Assembly: GCA_963708905.1 (NCBI GenBank)
Contig: CAVPUV010000053.1
Location: 1 to 64,000 of the forward strand
Direction: 5' to 3'
DNA: 64,000 bases
Origin: SHZL01 sp963708905
GTDB lineage: Bacteria; Pseudomonadota; Gammaproteobacteria; Xanthomonadales; SZUA-36
The notes beneath the pieces were generated by a model, which did no database searches, had not been told where the DNA came from, and saw only the letters and a list, made by a program, of their open reading frames with translations. The translations under genes and the position numbers were made by a program. This document shows, piece after piece, positions 16,101-25,305 of this stretch. Every line of letters begins with the position of its first letter. Position 1 is the stretch's first letter.

Positions 16101-16330
16101 GCCGCCGTTATGCCAGACTGCCGCCGCGTTGCCGCCGCCATGCCAGACTGCGTCGCTTTGCCGCCGTCATGCCAGACTGCCGTAGGCAGGTCTGGCATCC
16201 AGAGCAGCCGTTCAGCGTCGACTGGATCCCAGGAGTTGGCTGCGCCAATCCTGGGATGACGCCAACAAAAATGCTGCGCCAATCCTGGGATGACGCCGAG
16301 AAAAATGCTTCGCCAATCCTGGGATGAGGT
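16101..16330. repeat. Expanded REP-like repeat cluster
   Basis: ATGCCAGACTG recurs at 16110, 16140 and 16169 (period about 30). It is followed by the hairpin GCCAGACTGCC-GTAG-GCAGGTCTGGC and a GGATCCCAGGAGTT segment. Then three 34-bp units (from 16241, 16275 and 16309) each contain GCGCCAATCCTGGGATGA or a close variant. Both ends of a composite REP-like palindrome seem to have been tandemly amplified. With the element at 16344-16495 it fills the 442-bp gap before mutL. No gene is seen. Confidence 0.75.
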
Positions 16331-16343
16331 CATAATATATTTA

Positions 16344-16495
16344 GTGCGCATCCGGAAACGGATGCACGCTAACGCGGCACATGGAAGTGCCGCCATTTTC
16401 AATGACGTAAGTCATTGAAAATGAGAGCGAAGCAAAACCACGCTTTTGCTTCGCGATTCCATAACGGGCTGGGATGTCCGTTTATGGACAGACAC
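16344..16495. mobile_element. TA-flanked hairpin element, copy 2
   Basis: The interior and right end match the copies at 6240 and 63444, including the perfect stem CATTTTCAATGAC-GTAA-GTCATTGAAAATG and the right end CGTTTATGGACAGACAC. It is flanked by TA at 16342-16343 and 16496-16497. The left 25 bp differ from the other copies and form their own hairpin (GCATCCG/CGGATGC). The right end is only 10 bp from the mutL start codon, so the mutL leader lies within this element. Confidence 0.7.
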
Positions 16496-16505
16496 TATTT
16501 AGCCA

Positions 16506-18278
16506 ATGACCATCAACATACTGCCCGACCACCTCGTTAACCAGATTGCCGCCGGAGAAGTGGTGGAGCGGCCGGTTTCCGTGGTCAAGGAACTGGTGGA
16601 AAACAGCCTTGATGCCGGCGCCCTGAACATCACGGTATCTTTGGAACAAGGGGGCAAGAACCTGATCCGCGTGGTGGATGACGGTAGCGGAATGGTGCGT
16701 GACGACCTGGCTTTGGCATTACAGCGGCACGCCACCAGCAAGATCAGCTCACTGGCAGATCTCGAGCAGGTTGCCACCATGGGTTTTCGCGGCGAAGCGC
16801 TACCCAGCATCGCCTCGGTGGCCAGACTGGATCTGGCCTCGCGGCAGCAATCAGAGCCGCATGGCTGGGCGGTAAAAGTACGCCAGGGGCACGTTTCCGA
16901 GCCTGAGCCGCATGCCATCCAGGCGGGCAGCCGGGTTGAAGTCGCCGACCTGTTCTACAACACACCGGCGCGGCGCAAGTTCTTGCGCACCGAGCAAACG
17001 GAATTCAGTCATGCAGACCTCTTGCTGCGGCGCTTCGCCCTGGCGCGTTTCGACGTGGCGTTCGTGCTTGAGCATAACGGCAAAACGGTTATGCGCCATG
17101 AACCGGCGGACACGGATGCACGGCAGGAGAAACGCCTGGCCGGCGTGTTCGGCGCCGAGTTTCTGCCGCACTCGATGCGCGTGCATGAAGAGCAGGGCGG
17201 CTTGAGCCTGCGCGGCTGGGTGGCCGAGCCGCGTTATAACCGGGCGCAGTCGGACCGGCAGTTTTTCTTCGTCAATGGCCGCGCCGTGCGTGACCGGATC
17301 ATTGCCCATGCGGTGCGCAAGGCCTTCCAGGATGTGCTCTTTAACGGCCGCCATCCGGCGTTCGTGTTGTACTTTGAATTGTCGCCGGCGGCGGTCGATG
17401 TCAATGTGCACCCGCAGAAGCAGGAGGTGCGGTTCCGTGATGCGCGCATGGTGCACGATTTCCTCTTTTCCGCTTTGCACCGCGCTCTGACAGTCGCGGG
17501 TGCGGGTGCCGGCATGCTGCGCCCCGGAAGCGGGCTGGCGAGCCCGGCAATTGCCGCCGGCTACGGCGGTGGCAGGGGACAGCCCCAGAGCCAGGTCAAC
17601 CTCGGCTTGCCGGTCAGCGAGCAGATTGCGGCTTACCAGCAGGTTCTTGCTGGCGCCGGATCTTTATCCATGCCGGCTACGGACGCTACGGAGATTCCGC
17701 CGTTGGGCTTTGCGCTGGCGCAGTTGCACGGCGTATACATCCTTTCGCAGAATGCGGCAGGATTGGTGTTGACGGATATGCATGCAGCGCATGAGCGTAT
17801 TACCTATGAGCGGCTGAAATCGCGCTGGTCCGCCGCGGGCATCCGCAGCCAGCGTTTGCTGGTGCCGCTGACGGTGCAGCTCAGCCAGGGTGAAGCGGAC
17901 CTGGCGGAAGTGCGCCGCGAACAACTGGCCGGGTTCGGCCTGGTGTTTGACCGTTCCGGACCGGAAAGTGTTTTGCTCCGGGAAGTGCCCGCCTTGCTGG
18001 CGGAAGCCGACGCTGCGCGGCTGTTGCGCGATGTGCTCTCCGACCTGGCACAACAGGGGGACAGTGATCGCGTGGATACCGAGACCAACGAGATCCTGTC
18101 GTCCATGGCCTGCCACGGCTCGGTACGCGCCAGGCGCTTGTTGAGCAGCGCGGAAATGAACGCCTTGCTGAGGGATATGGAACACACCGAACGATCCGGT
18201 CAGTGCAATCACGGGCGGCCAACCTGGGTGCAGCTGGACATGGCGACGCTCGATCGTTTGTTTCTGCGCGGGCGTTGA
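16506..18278 (+). CDS. mutL: DNA mismatch repair protein MutL, endonuclease type
   Basis: Couples MutS mismatch recognition to strand incision. It is 590 aa. The N-terminal GHKL ATPase has ENSLDAGA, DDGSGM and GFRGEALPS. The C-terminal domain has DMHAAHERITYE near residue 424, a one-residue variant of the DQHA(X)2E(X)4E metal site. It also has ACHGSVRA and CNHGRPT, the other endonuclease motifs. This predicts intrinsic nicking activity, unlike E. coli MutL, which depends on MutH. No clear Shine-Dalgarno is seen because the sequence up to 10 bp before ATG 16506 belongs to a repeat element. It overlaps miaA by one base. Confidence 0.95.
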   Translation: MTINILPDHLVNQIAAGEVVERPVSVVKELVENSLDAGALNITVSLEQGGKNLIRVVDDGSGMVRDDLALALQRHATSKISSLADLEQVATMGFRGEALPSIASVARLDLASRQQSEPHGWAVKVRQGHVSEPEPHAIQAGSRVEVADLFYNTPARRKFLRTEQTEFSHADLLLRRFALARFDVAFVLEHNGKTVMRHEPADTDARQEKRLAGVFGAEFLPHSMRVHEEQGGLSLRGWVAEPRYNRAQSDRQFFFVNGRAVRDRIIAHAVRKAFQDVLFNGRHPAFVLYFELSPAAVDVNVHPQKQEVRFRDARMVHDFLFSALHRALTVAGAGAGMLRPGSGLASPAIAAGYGGGRGQPQSQVNLGLPVSEQIAAYQQVLAGAGSLSMPATDATEIPPLGFALAQLHGVYILSQNAAGLVLTDMHAAHERITYERLKSRWSAAGIRSQRLLVPLTVQLSQGEADLAEVRREQLAGFGLVFDRSGPESVLLREVPALLAEADAARLLRDVLSDLAQQGDSDRVDTETNEILSSMACHGSVRARRLLSSAEMNALLRDMEHTERSGQCNHGRPTWVQLDMATLDRLFLRGR

Positions 18279-19237
18279 TGACCGCGCAGCAGGATACCCG
18301 GCCGCCTGCCATATTCCTGATGGGGCCGACGGCCTCCGGTAAAACCGGTCTGGCGCTCAAACTCAAGGAACGGTTTCCGCTGGAAATCATCAGCGTGGAT
18401 TCGGCTCTGGTGTACCGCGGCATGGATATTGGCACCGCCAAGCCAGATGCGGCAACGCTCGCCCGTGCCCCGCACCGGTTGCTGGATATCAGGGATCCGA
18501 CCGGGCATTATTCGGCCGCTGAATTTCGCCACGATGCATTGCAGGAAATGTCCCGTATCAGCCAGGCCGGGCGGGTACCGTTGCTGGTGGGTGGCACCAT
18601 GTTGTACTTTCGCGCACTCACTGGCGGCCTGGCGCATTTACCTGCCGCCAGCCCGTTGCTGCGCAAGCGCCTCTTAAAGGAAGCTGGTGGGGCCGGCTGG
18701 GCGCGTATGCATGCACGGCTCGCCGAACTCGATCCCATCGTGGCTGAGCGCATCCATCCGAACGACCCACAGAGAATTCAACGCGCCCTGGAGGTCATCG
18801 AGTTGAGCGGGCGTAAACTGAGCGATTTGCAGCGTGAACACCAGCAACAGCAGGAAGAGCATTGTGGCTATCGCGTTCTGCGTCTCGTTGTCTGCCCTGC
18901 GGACCGCCGGGTGCTGCATCAGCACATCGAGGCGCGGTTCCACAATATGTTGAAACAAGGATTTATCGATGAGATGAAAGCGCTGCGTGCCCGCGGCGAT
19001 CTGGGGCCGGAAATGCCTTCCATGCGTTGTGTGGCTTATCGTCAGGCGTGGAAGTATCTGGAGGGCGAAATCGATCTGCCGGAAATGACCCGGCAGGCGG
19101 TTGTGGCGACGCGGCAACTGGCCAAGCGCCAGCTCACCTGGTTGCGGCAGGAAAGCGCGGCCTTGTGGTATGATTTGGGCCTGGAAACGGCGCAGGAATC
19201 GGTGTTTGATGAAGTTGCCGGTTTTCTTGAATTGTGA
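18278..19237 (+). CDS. miaA: tRNA dimethylallyltransferase
   Basis: Adds dimethylallyl to A37 of tRNAs reading UNN codons, the first step of ms2i6A. It is 319 aa. The P loop GPTASGKT is near residues 16-23. Substrate-contact segments DSALVYRGMDIGTAKP and RRVLHQHIEARF are conserved. ATG 18278 overlaps the mutL stop (TGATG), giving translational coupling. Longer in-frame starts lie inside mutL. It is followed by a strong hairpin and hfq. Confidence 0.95.
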   Translation: MTAQQDTRPPAIFLMGPTASGKTGLALKLKERFPLEIISVDSALVYRGMDIGTAKPDAATLARAPHRLLDIRDPTGHYSAAEFRHDALQEMSRISQAGRVPLLVGGTMLYFRALTGGLAHLPAASPLLRKRLLKEAGGAGWARMHARLAELDPIVAERIHPNDPQRIQRALEVIELSGRKLSDLQREHQQQQEEHCGYRVLRLVVCPADRRVLHQHIEARFHNMLKQGFIDEMKALRARGDLGPEMPSMRCVAYRQAWKYLEGEIDLPEMTRQAVVATRQLAKRQLTWLRQESAALWYDLGLETAQESVFDEVAGFLEL

Positions 19238-19260
19238 ATGTACCGCACCCAGATAGTTTC

Positions 19261-19292
19261 AACCCGGAAAGTCCTGATGGACTTTCCGGGTT
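19261..19292 (+). terminator. 14-bp perfect hairpin between miaA and hfq
   Basis: AACCCGGAAAGTCC-TGAT-GGACTTTCCGGGTT is followed by CAATTT. It may be a terminator with a poor U run, or an mRNA-stabilising or processing hairpin separating miaA from hfq expression. hfq begins 58 bp later. Confidence 0.6.
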
Positions 19293-19350
19293 CAATTTCG
19301 CACCGCCGGGTCAGGTGGTGGCGAACCATGACAATAATAGGAGAACTGCC

Positions 19351-19581
19351 ATGACTAAAGGTCAGTCACTACAAGAACCCTTTCTGAATGCACTTCGACG
19401 CGAGCGTGTACCGGTGTCCATCTACCTCGTCAACGGTATCAAACTGCAGGGACAAGTTGAGTCATTTGACCAATTTGTCGTGTTGCTGAAAAACTCCGTG
19501 AGCCAGATGATTTACAAACACGCCATTTCCACCGTTGTTCCAGCCCGAAACGTGCGTGTATTAGACGAGGAAAATGAGTAG
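19351..19581 (+). CDS. hfq: RNA chaperone Hfq
   Basis: Sm-like hexameric RNA chaperone that pairs small RNAs with mRNAs. It is 76 aa. The Sm1 motif region LNGIKLQGQ-like (VNGIKLQGQVESFDQF) and the Sm2 motif YKHAISTVVP are intact. The C-terminal tail is very short (ends DEENE) compared with E. coli (102 aa). AGGAG lies 10 bases before ATG 19351. The longer frame from 19234 is rejected because it runs through the preceding hairpin. hflX follows after 8 bp. Confidence 0.97.
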   Translation: MTKGQSLQEPFLNALRRERVPVSIYLVNGIKLQGQVESFDQFVVLLKNSVSQMIYKHAISTVVPARNVRVLDEENE

Positions 19582-19589
19582 GCATTTCC

Positions 19590-20894
19590 TTGCTTGATCG
19601 TGCCGGGCGCGGCGAACGCGCGGTCATTCTGCATCCCGTCTTCAGGCAGACCGGCCCGGGCGAACTGGACGAATTCAACGAACTGGCCCGGTCCGCAGGG
19701 GTTGAAGTGGCTGCTGTTGTTTCGGCGCCACGCAGCCGCGCCGATGCGCGCTACTACGTCGGTAGCGGCAAGATCAATGAACTGGCTCTTCTGGTAAAGG
19801 AGAAAGAAGCCAATCTGATACTCGTCAGCCAGTCTCTCAGCGCGGTGCAGGAACGAAACATCGAGCAAGCCTGCCAATGCCGGGTGCTGGATCGTTCCAC
19901 CCTGATTCTCGACATTTTCGCCCAGCGCGCCCGGTCCTATGAAGGCAAACTGCAGGTCGAACTGGCACAGCTGCGTCATCTTTCCACCCGCCTGGTGCGT
20001 GGCTGGACCCATCTGGAACGGCAAAAAGGCGGCATCGGCCTGCGTGGTCCGGGTGAAACGCAGCTCGAAACCGACCGGCGCCTGATCGGCGTACGCATCC
20101 GGCAGCTGAAGAGCAGGCTGGACAAAGTCGCCAGCCAAAGGGAGCAAGGACGGCGTCAGAGGGTGCGATCGCAAGCACCTCTGGTGGCATTGGTGGGTTA
20201 TACCAATGCGGGTAAATCCACCCTGTTCAATGCGCTGACAGATTCGGGAGTTGTCGCGCAGGACCTGTTGTTCGCAACCCTGGATCCCACTGTACGCCGT
20301 ATGCCCGGCATGCATTGTGGTGATGTCCTGCTGGCCGATACGGTCGGCTTCGTCAGCGATTTGCCGCATGAACTGATCGCTGCATTTCGCGCCACTTTGC
20401 AGGAAGCCCGTGAGGCGGATTTACTGCTGCATGTTATCGATGCTTCCGACCCATTTCATGGCGAACGGCAACTTGATGTCGAGCGGGTGCTGGAAAGCAT
20501 AGGAGCGGCAAACATCCCGGTCATACGCGTGCTGAACAAAATCGACCGCAGCACTCAGCCGGTGCAGGTGCTGCGCGGTGAAGACCAGATGCCCTTGAGC
20601 GTATCGGTATCGGCCCGGACGGGTGCGGGCATGGACCAACTCAGGGATGCCGTAAGTGCGCGGCTTTCGGGTGCGCGCATCAATCGCTGGATCGAACTGC
20701 AGGGCCGCGATGCCCGGCTGAGAGCACATCTGTTTGAGTTGGGCGTGGTCAGCGAAGAGCGCTTGGCGGCGGACGGATCATGGATGCTGCACGTAGACGT
20801 GCCATTGAATACCGCCCAACGACTGTCGCGGCTTCCAGGCAGCGAAGGTGTTACCATGAAAAAGCAGTTGCTGCCGGAGCTTGCGGCCAGTTGA
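19590..20894 (+). CDS. hflX: Ribosome-rescue GTPase HflX
   Basis: GTPase that binds the 50S subunit and splits or rescues stalled ribosomes under stress. It is 434 aa. The HflX N-terminal domain (about 1-180, with GIGLRGPGETQLETDRR at its end) precedes the G domain. The G domain has G1 GYTNAGKST near 209, G3 DTVGF and G4 NKID. TTG 19590 is used as start, with AGTAGG upstream. The first family-like residues (LDRAGRGERAVILHP) begin there and no closer ATG exists. Operon position after hfq is conserved. Confidence 0.94.
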   Translation: MLDRAGRGERAVILHPVFRQTGPGELDEFNELARSAGVEVAAVVSAPRSRADARYYVGSGKINELALLVKEKEANLILVSQSLSAVQERNIEQACQCRVLDRSTLILDIFAQRARSYEGKLQVELAQLRHLSTRLVRGWTHLERQKGGIGLRGPGETQLETDRRLIGVRIRQLKSRLDKVASQREQGRRQRVRSQAPLVALVGYTNAGKSTLFNALTDSGVVAQDLLFATLDPTVRRMPGMHCGDVLLADTVGFVSDLPHELIAAFRATLQEAREADLLLHVIDASDPFHGERQLDVERVLESIGAANIPVIRVLNKIDRSTQPVQVLRGEDQMPLSVSVSARTGAGMDQLRDAVSARLSGARINRWIELQGRDARLRAHLFELGVVSEERLAADGSWMLHVDVPLNTAQRLSRLPGSEGVTMKKQLLPELAAS

Positions 20895-20991
20895 CGTTTC
20901 CCGGACGCCTTGAAACTCGCAGCGTCAAACCCAAGTTAGGCTGTGCATTGACAAGAGCTTCCTTCACAGGATCTTGCTAGAGGAGAATCAG

Positions 20992-22128
20992 ATGCCCTGG
21001 AAAGAGCCCGGTAAGGGCAATAAAGATCCCTGGAATTCCGGGGAACAACCGCCTGACCTCGAGGAGGTTTTCCGCAATGTGAATAGCCGTCTGAAAGCCA
21101 TTTTTGGCGGCGGCTCCGGCGGTCGTCGCAGTGAACCTGGCGGCAATGGTGCGGGGGGTATGTTCGGCATCCTGGTCATCGCGCTGGTGCTTTGGCTAGC
21201 CTGGGATACCGTGCACATCATCGACCAGGCCGAGCGTGGCGTGGTGCTGCGATTTGGCAAGTTCAACCGCACACTGGACCCTGGCATCAATCTCACCTTT
21301 CCCCGGCCCATCGAAACCATGACCTCGGTCAATGTCAGCAACGTGCGGTCCGTGGATGACAGCGGACAAATGCTGACCGAAGATGAAAATATTGTCGAAT
21401 TGAATTTTACCATCCAGTACCGCGTGCTGGATCCGCAAAAGTTCCTGTTCAATGTGCGCGACCCGGAAGCAACATTGCAATCTGCTGCAGAAAGCGCGTT
21501 GCGGGAATCGCTGGGCACCAATGGTCTGGATACCATCCTGGCAGGCGCCGGGCGTGAAAAGGTGGCGCAGGACAGTGAGCAGGTGTTGCAGGAAACCCTG
21601 GATCTGTATGGCGCGGGTATCCAGGTTACTCAGTTCACACTGCGCGATGTCAATGTACCCGCGCAGGTACGGGACGCTTTTTCAGACGTCAACAAGTCCC
21701 GCGAGGACCGTCAGCGCTTTATCGAAGAAGCACGGGTTCACGCCAACAGCGTCGTGCCCGAAGCGCGTGGCGACGCCGCGCGGGTGATCCAGGAAGCGGA
21801 AGGCTACAAAGCATCCACCATCGCGGTGGCGGAAGGCGAGGCCGAACGCTTCAACCTGCTGCTGATGCAGTACCGCCTGGCGCCGGAAGTTACCCGCAAG
21901 CGCCTTTACCTGCAGGCCATGGAAAGTGTACTGCAGCGCTCATCCAAAGTGCTGATCGATACCCAATCCAGTGGCAATGTGCTCTATCTGCCATTGGATC
22001 AGATGACAGGCGGCTCGGGCACAGCGAAGCCCCCCATCATGCCGCCGCTGGTGACGCCGCAGAGTGGAGAGGGGTCCGCGGACAATGCCGCCAGTACCCG
22101 CACGCCCCGCAGGGAGGGCAGACAATGA
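20992..22128 (+). CDS. hflK: FtsH protease modulator HflK
   Basis: SPFH/prohibitin protein anchored in the inner membrane that forms a ring with HflC and restrains FtsH proteolysis. It is 378 aa. The N-terminal region is Gly/Pro-rich and basic (residues 1-55). One transmembrane helix lies near 58-78. The SPFH domain is at about 85-260, with a helical C-terminal part. AGAGGAG lies 8 bases before ATG 20992, which is preferred over TTG 20974. A TTGACA at 20948-20953 could be a -35 box, but the matching -10 is weak. It overlaps hflC by 4 bp. Confidence 0.95.
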   Translation: MPWKEPGKGNKDPWNSGEQPPDLEEVFRNVNSRLKAIFGGGSGGRRSEPGGNGAGGMFGILVIALVLWLAWDTVHIIDQAERGVVLRFGKFNRTLDPGINLTFPRPIETMTSVNVSNVRSVDDSGQMLTEDENIVELNFTIQYRVLDPQKFLFNVRDPEATLQSAAESALRESLGTNGLDTILAGAGREKVAQDSEQVLQETLDLYGAGIQVTQFTLRDVNVPAQVRDAFSDVNKSREDRQRFIEEARVHANSVVPEARGDAARVIQEAEGYKASTIAVAEGEAERFNLLLMQYRLAPEVTRKRLYLQAMESVLQRSSKVLIDTQSSGNVLYLPLDQMTGGSGTAKPPIMPPLVTPQSGEGSADNAASTRTPRREGRQ

Positions 22129-22997
22129 ACCGCATGGCATTAGGGATTCTGCTTGCGATACTGGCCGTGTTGGGCCTGTCGAGCATATTCACAGTGAATG
22201 AAACCGAGTACGCCATCAAATTCCAGCTCGGTCGCATCGTGCGCGCGGACTATGAACCCGGCTTGCACTTCAAATTGCCTTTCATCAATAACGTGCGAAA
22301 ATTCGATCGCCGGGTGCTGACGCTGGACACACCGTCCGAATCCATGCTGACCTCGGAACAGAAATTCGTCAATGTGGACTCCTTCATCAAATGGAAAATC
22401 ACCGATGTGTCGAGGTTTTACATCTCCACCCAGGGTAATGAATTACTCGCCCTGAGCCGCCTGGAACAGATCATCAAGGACCGTATGCGCGCACAGATCG
22501 CCAGCCGTACACTGGTAGACGTTGTGTCAGCGGAGCGGGTCAATATCATGCGCGATATCCAGGAAGCCGCCAATGCCGCAACCAGCGATGAATTTGGCAT
22601 CCGGGTCATCGACGTGCGTATCAAGTCGATTGAACTGCCGGACGACGTACGCGATTCGGTGTTCCAACGCATGTCGACGGACCGGCAAAAGGAAGCCAAC
22701 CTGTTGCGTTACCAGGGCCGTGAAGAAGCTGAACGTATTCGCGCCAATGCGGACCGCGAAGTGCAGGTTCTGCTCGCCGAAGCCGAGCGGGATGGACAGA
22801 TCACCCGCGGCGCTGGCGATGCCCGCTCCATAGAAATCTATGCATCGGCTTACGGTAAGGATGAAGAGTTCTTTGCCTTCTATCGCAGTCTGCAAGCGTA
22901 CGGGAATGCTTTTGGCGGCAACCAGGACGTGTTGGTGCTTGATCCGTCGTCCAGCTTTTTCGACTATTTCGGTTCAGACTCCGGCCGCAAGAAGTAG
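22125..22997 (+). CDS. hflC: FtsH protease modulator HflC
   Basis: Partner of HflK in the membrane HflKC complex. It is 290 aa. One N-terminal transmembrane helix (residues 3-22) is followed by an SPFH domain and a helical, Arg/Glu-rich C-terminal region (QGREEAERIRANADREVQ). ATGA overlap with hflK indicates coupled translation. Confidence 0.95.
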   Translation: MNRMALGILLAILAVLGLSSIFTVNETEYAIKFQLGRIVRADYEPGLHFKLPFINNVRKFDRRVLTLDTPSESMLTSEQKFVNVDSFIKWKITDVSRFYISTQGNELLALSRLEQIIKDRMRAQIASRTLVDVVSAERVNIMRDIQEAANAATSDEFGIRVIDVRIKSIELPDDVRDSVFQRMSTDRQKEANLLRYQGREEAERIRANADREVQVLLAEAERDGQITRGAGDARSIEIYASAYGKDEEFFAFYRSLQAYGNAFGGNQDVLVLDPSSSFFDYFGSDSGRKK

Positions 22998-23012
22998 GCA
23001 GCGAATCAGCCC

Positions 23013-23198
23013 ATGATTCAGGACCTGGTGGCCGCGTTCGCCTTGCTGCTGATTATTGAAGGGCTGATGCCAGGCATCGCGCCTCTGGCGTGGCAGAAAT
23101 ACCTGCGGGAAGTGGCCAAAATGAATCCGCGCACGATCCGGATTGCCGGTATCGTCAGCATGCTGGGCGGAGCCTTGCTGCTGCAGTTCATGCAGTAA
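23013..23198 (+). CDS. DUF2065 membrane protein (YjeT type)
   Basis: 61-aa protein with two hydrophobic helices (residues 5-24 and 43-60) separated by a basic loop (WQKYLREVAKMNPRTIR). YjeT/DUF2065 genes sit between hflC and purA in many gammaproteobacteria, exactly as here. The molecular role is not established. It begins 15 bp after hflC. Confidence 0.85.
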   Translation: MIQDLVAAFALLLIIEGLMPGIAPLAWQKYLREVAKMNPRTIRIAGIVSMLGGALLLQFMQ

Positions 23199-23242
23199 AT
23201 GTGCCCAGGCAGGACGCTACAGGATATTCACAAGAGTAAGGA

Positions 23243-24538
23243 ATGATGAATAAGAGTGTTGTCGTGCTCGGCACCCAATGGGGGGACGAGGGCAAGGGCA
23301 AAATAGTCGATCTGTTGAGTCACGACGCCGATGTGGTCGTGCGTTTCCAGGGCGGGCATAACGCCGGCCACACCCTGGTCATAGAAGGTCAGAAAACCGT
23401 TCTGCACCTGGTCCCGGCAGGCATCCTGCAGCCGCGGGCTGAATGTCTGATCGGCAACGGCGTGGTGCTTTCTCTCAAGGCACTCAAACACGAAATCGAG
23501 GATTTGGAGAAACGCGGCGTCGAAGTGCGCTCGCGCGTTAACATCTCACCAGCCTGCGCCATCATCATGCCTTACCACGAACTGATCGACCGGGCGCGGG
23601 AAGAAGCCAGTGGTGCAAAAGCCATTGGCACCACGTGCCGCGGCATTGGTCCTGCTTATGAAGACAAGATAGCCAGACGCGGATTGCGCACCACGGATCT
23701 GCTCAGTCGCGCTACGCTCGAGGACAAGGTCGGGCCCGTACTGGATTTTCACAACTTTGTCCTCAGTCAGAGGTTTGGTCTGCAAGCGCTGGATTTCAAT
23801 ACTGTGGTTGATGAGGCCCTTGCTTTGGGTGAGTATTTCTCTGCCATGGTCACGGACGTCAGCCGGCGCATTTACCAGTTTCGTCAACAGGGCAAGCGCA
23901 TCATGTTCGAAGGCGCCCAGGGCAGCCTGCTGGACATCGATCACGGCACCTATCCTTATGTGACTTCTTCGAATACCACCGTGGGCGGCGTGTGCACCGG
24001 CGCCGGCGTCGGGCCCAATGCCATCGACTATGTGCTGGGTATTACCAAGGCCTATACCACCCGGGTTGGTGGCGGACCATTTCCGACAGAATTATTCGAT
24101 GAAACCGGAAAACACCTGGCCAAACGGGGTGATGAGTTTGGCGCCACCACCGGCCGGCCACGACGCTGTGGCTGGCTCGATGCCGTGGCACTGCGGCGCA
24201 TGGTGGAGCTTAACGGTGTGAGCGGGCTGTGTGTAACCAAACTGGATGTACTGGATGGCCTGGATGAAGTCAAAATCTGCACGGCCTATGAATTGGCCGG
24301 CGAAGAACTCGAATCCACACCGCTGAACGCCGACAACTGGGCCGAACTCAAACCAGTCTACCAGTCGTTTCCGGGTTGGCTGGATTCCTCGCGCGGCGCT
24401 GCCAGCCTCAAGCAATTGCCGCTCAATGCGCGCAGTTACCTGGATGCGGTAGTGCAGCTGGTTGGCGCGCCGGTACATATCATTTCCACCGGGCCCGACC
24501 GCAACGAGAACATCATTCTGCAATACCCCTTTGACTGA
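23243..24538 (+). CDS. purA: Adenylosuccinate synthetase
   Basis: Condenses IMP and aspartate with GTP to form adenylosuccinate in AMP synthesis. It is 431 aa. The N terminus VVLGTQWGDEGKGK is the GTP/IMP site (Asp and His of GDEGKGK...GHNAGHT). TTRVGGGPFPTEL and the C-terminal GPDRNENI segment are family signatures. Two consecutive ATG codons are possible starts, with AAGGA just upstream. A separate fragment resembling the last 30 residues occurs at 37415-37501. Confidence 0.97.
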   Translation: MMNKSVVVLGTQWGDEGKGKIVDLLSHDADVVVRFQGGHNAGHTLVIEGQKTVLHLVPAGILQPRAECLIGNGVVLSLKALKHEIEDLEKRGVEVRSRVNISPACAIIMPYHELIDRAREEASGAKAIGTTCRGIGPAYEDKIARRGLRTTDLLSRATLEDKVGPVLDFHNFVLSQRFGLQALDFNTVVDEALALGEYFSAMVTDVSRRIYQFRQQGKRIMFEGAQGSLLDIDHGTYPYVTSSNTTVGGVCTGAGVGPNAIDYVLGITKAYTTRVGGGPFPTELFDETGKHLAKRGDEFGATTGRPRRCGWLDAVALRRMVELNGVSGLCVTKLDVLDGLDEVKICTAYELAGEELESTPLNADNWAELKPVYQSFPGWLDSSRGAASLKQLPLNARSYLDAVVQLVGAPVHIISTGPDRNENIILQYPFD

Positions 24539-24565
24539 TTCGCTGACAGTGACAAGGGTGGCTTT

Positions 24566-25256
24566 ATGCGACACATAGAACGACATCGGATGCACCGCAT
24601 TGGCTGGCTGCGAGCAGCGGTTCTGGGCGCCAATGACGGTATCGTTTCCACCGCGAGCCTGATCCTGGGTGTGGCGGCTGCGCAGGCGACTGTGGGAAGT
24701 ATTCTGATCGCAGGCGTCGCCGGCCTGGTTGCGGGTTCCATGTCGATGGCGGCTGGCGAATATGTTTCCGTGAGTTCGCAGGCGGATACGGAACGTGCGG
24801 ATCTGGATCGCGAACGCAAAGAGTTGGCCGATGATCCCGCTCACGAGCATGCCGAGTTGACTGGCATTTATGTTCAGCGCGGGCTCGATCGGGGGCTGGC
24901 TTCCGAGGTTGCCCGGCAATTGACTGAACACGATGCGCTCGGCGCGCATGCGCGTGATGAGCTGGGCATTCAGGACAAGTTGAGTGCACGGCCTGTTCAG
25001 GCTGCGTTGGCGTCCGCTGGCACATTTGCCGTGGGCGCCGCCCTGCCTCTTGTGGTTGTGCTGTTGGCGCCGCTTGCCACCCTGATGTGGGCTGTTGCCG
25101 GTAGTTCATTATTGTTCCTCGCAGTGCTGGGCTCACTGTCTGCGCGCGTCGGTGGCGCTTCCATGACAAGTCGCGGCCATCCGGGTGAGCTTTTGGGGCG
25201 TCCTGGCGATGGCATTGACGGCGGGGGTGGGCGCCTTGTTTGGCGTCATGGTGTGA
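24566..25256 (+). CDS. VIT/CCC1-family metal transporter, frameshifted
   Basis: Membrane protein of the VIT1/CCC1 family, which moves Fe(II) or Mn(II). About 230 aa. LRAAVLGANDGIVSTASLILG (residues 15-35) and AGSMSMAAGEYVSVSSQ (around 56-72) are the hallmark first two helices with metal-binding Asp, Met and Glu. The open frame runs on to 25309 with an unrelated tail. Dropping one A at 25167-25169 shifts into a frame ending at 25256. That frame encodes the expected last helix (AAIRVSFWGVLAMALTAGVG). The gene is therefore either inactive at its end or the base is an assembly error. It lies 27 bp after purA. Confidence 0.85.
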
Positions 25257-25305
25257 TTCGGGCCCGCATGTGGGCACTGGCAGGAAACCGGCCAAAGGAT
25301 ATGGT

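Noticed and set aside
16101..16330. CRISPR array
   Set aside because: Units recur every 29-34 bp with no unique spacers and no cas genes. They are tandem REP-like repeats.
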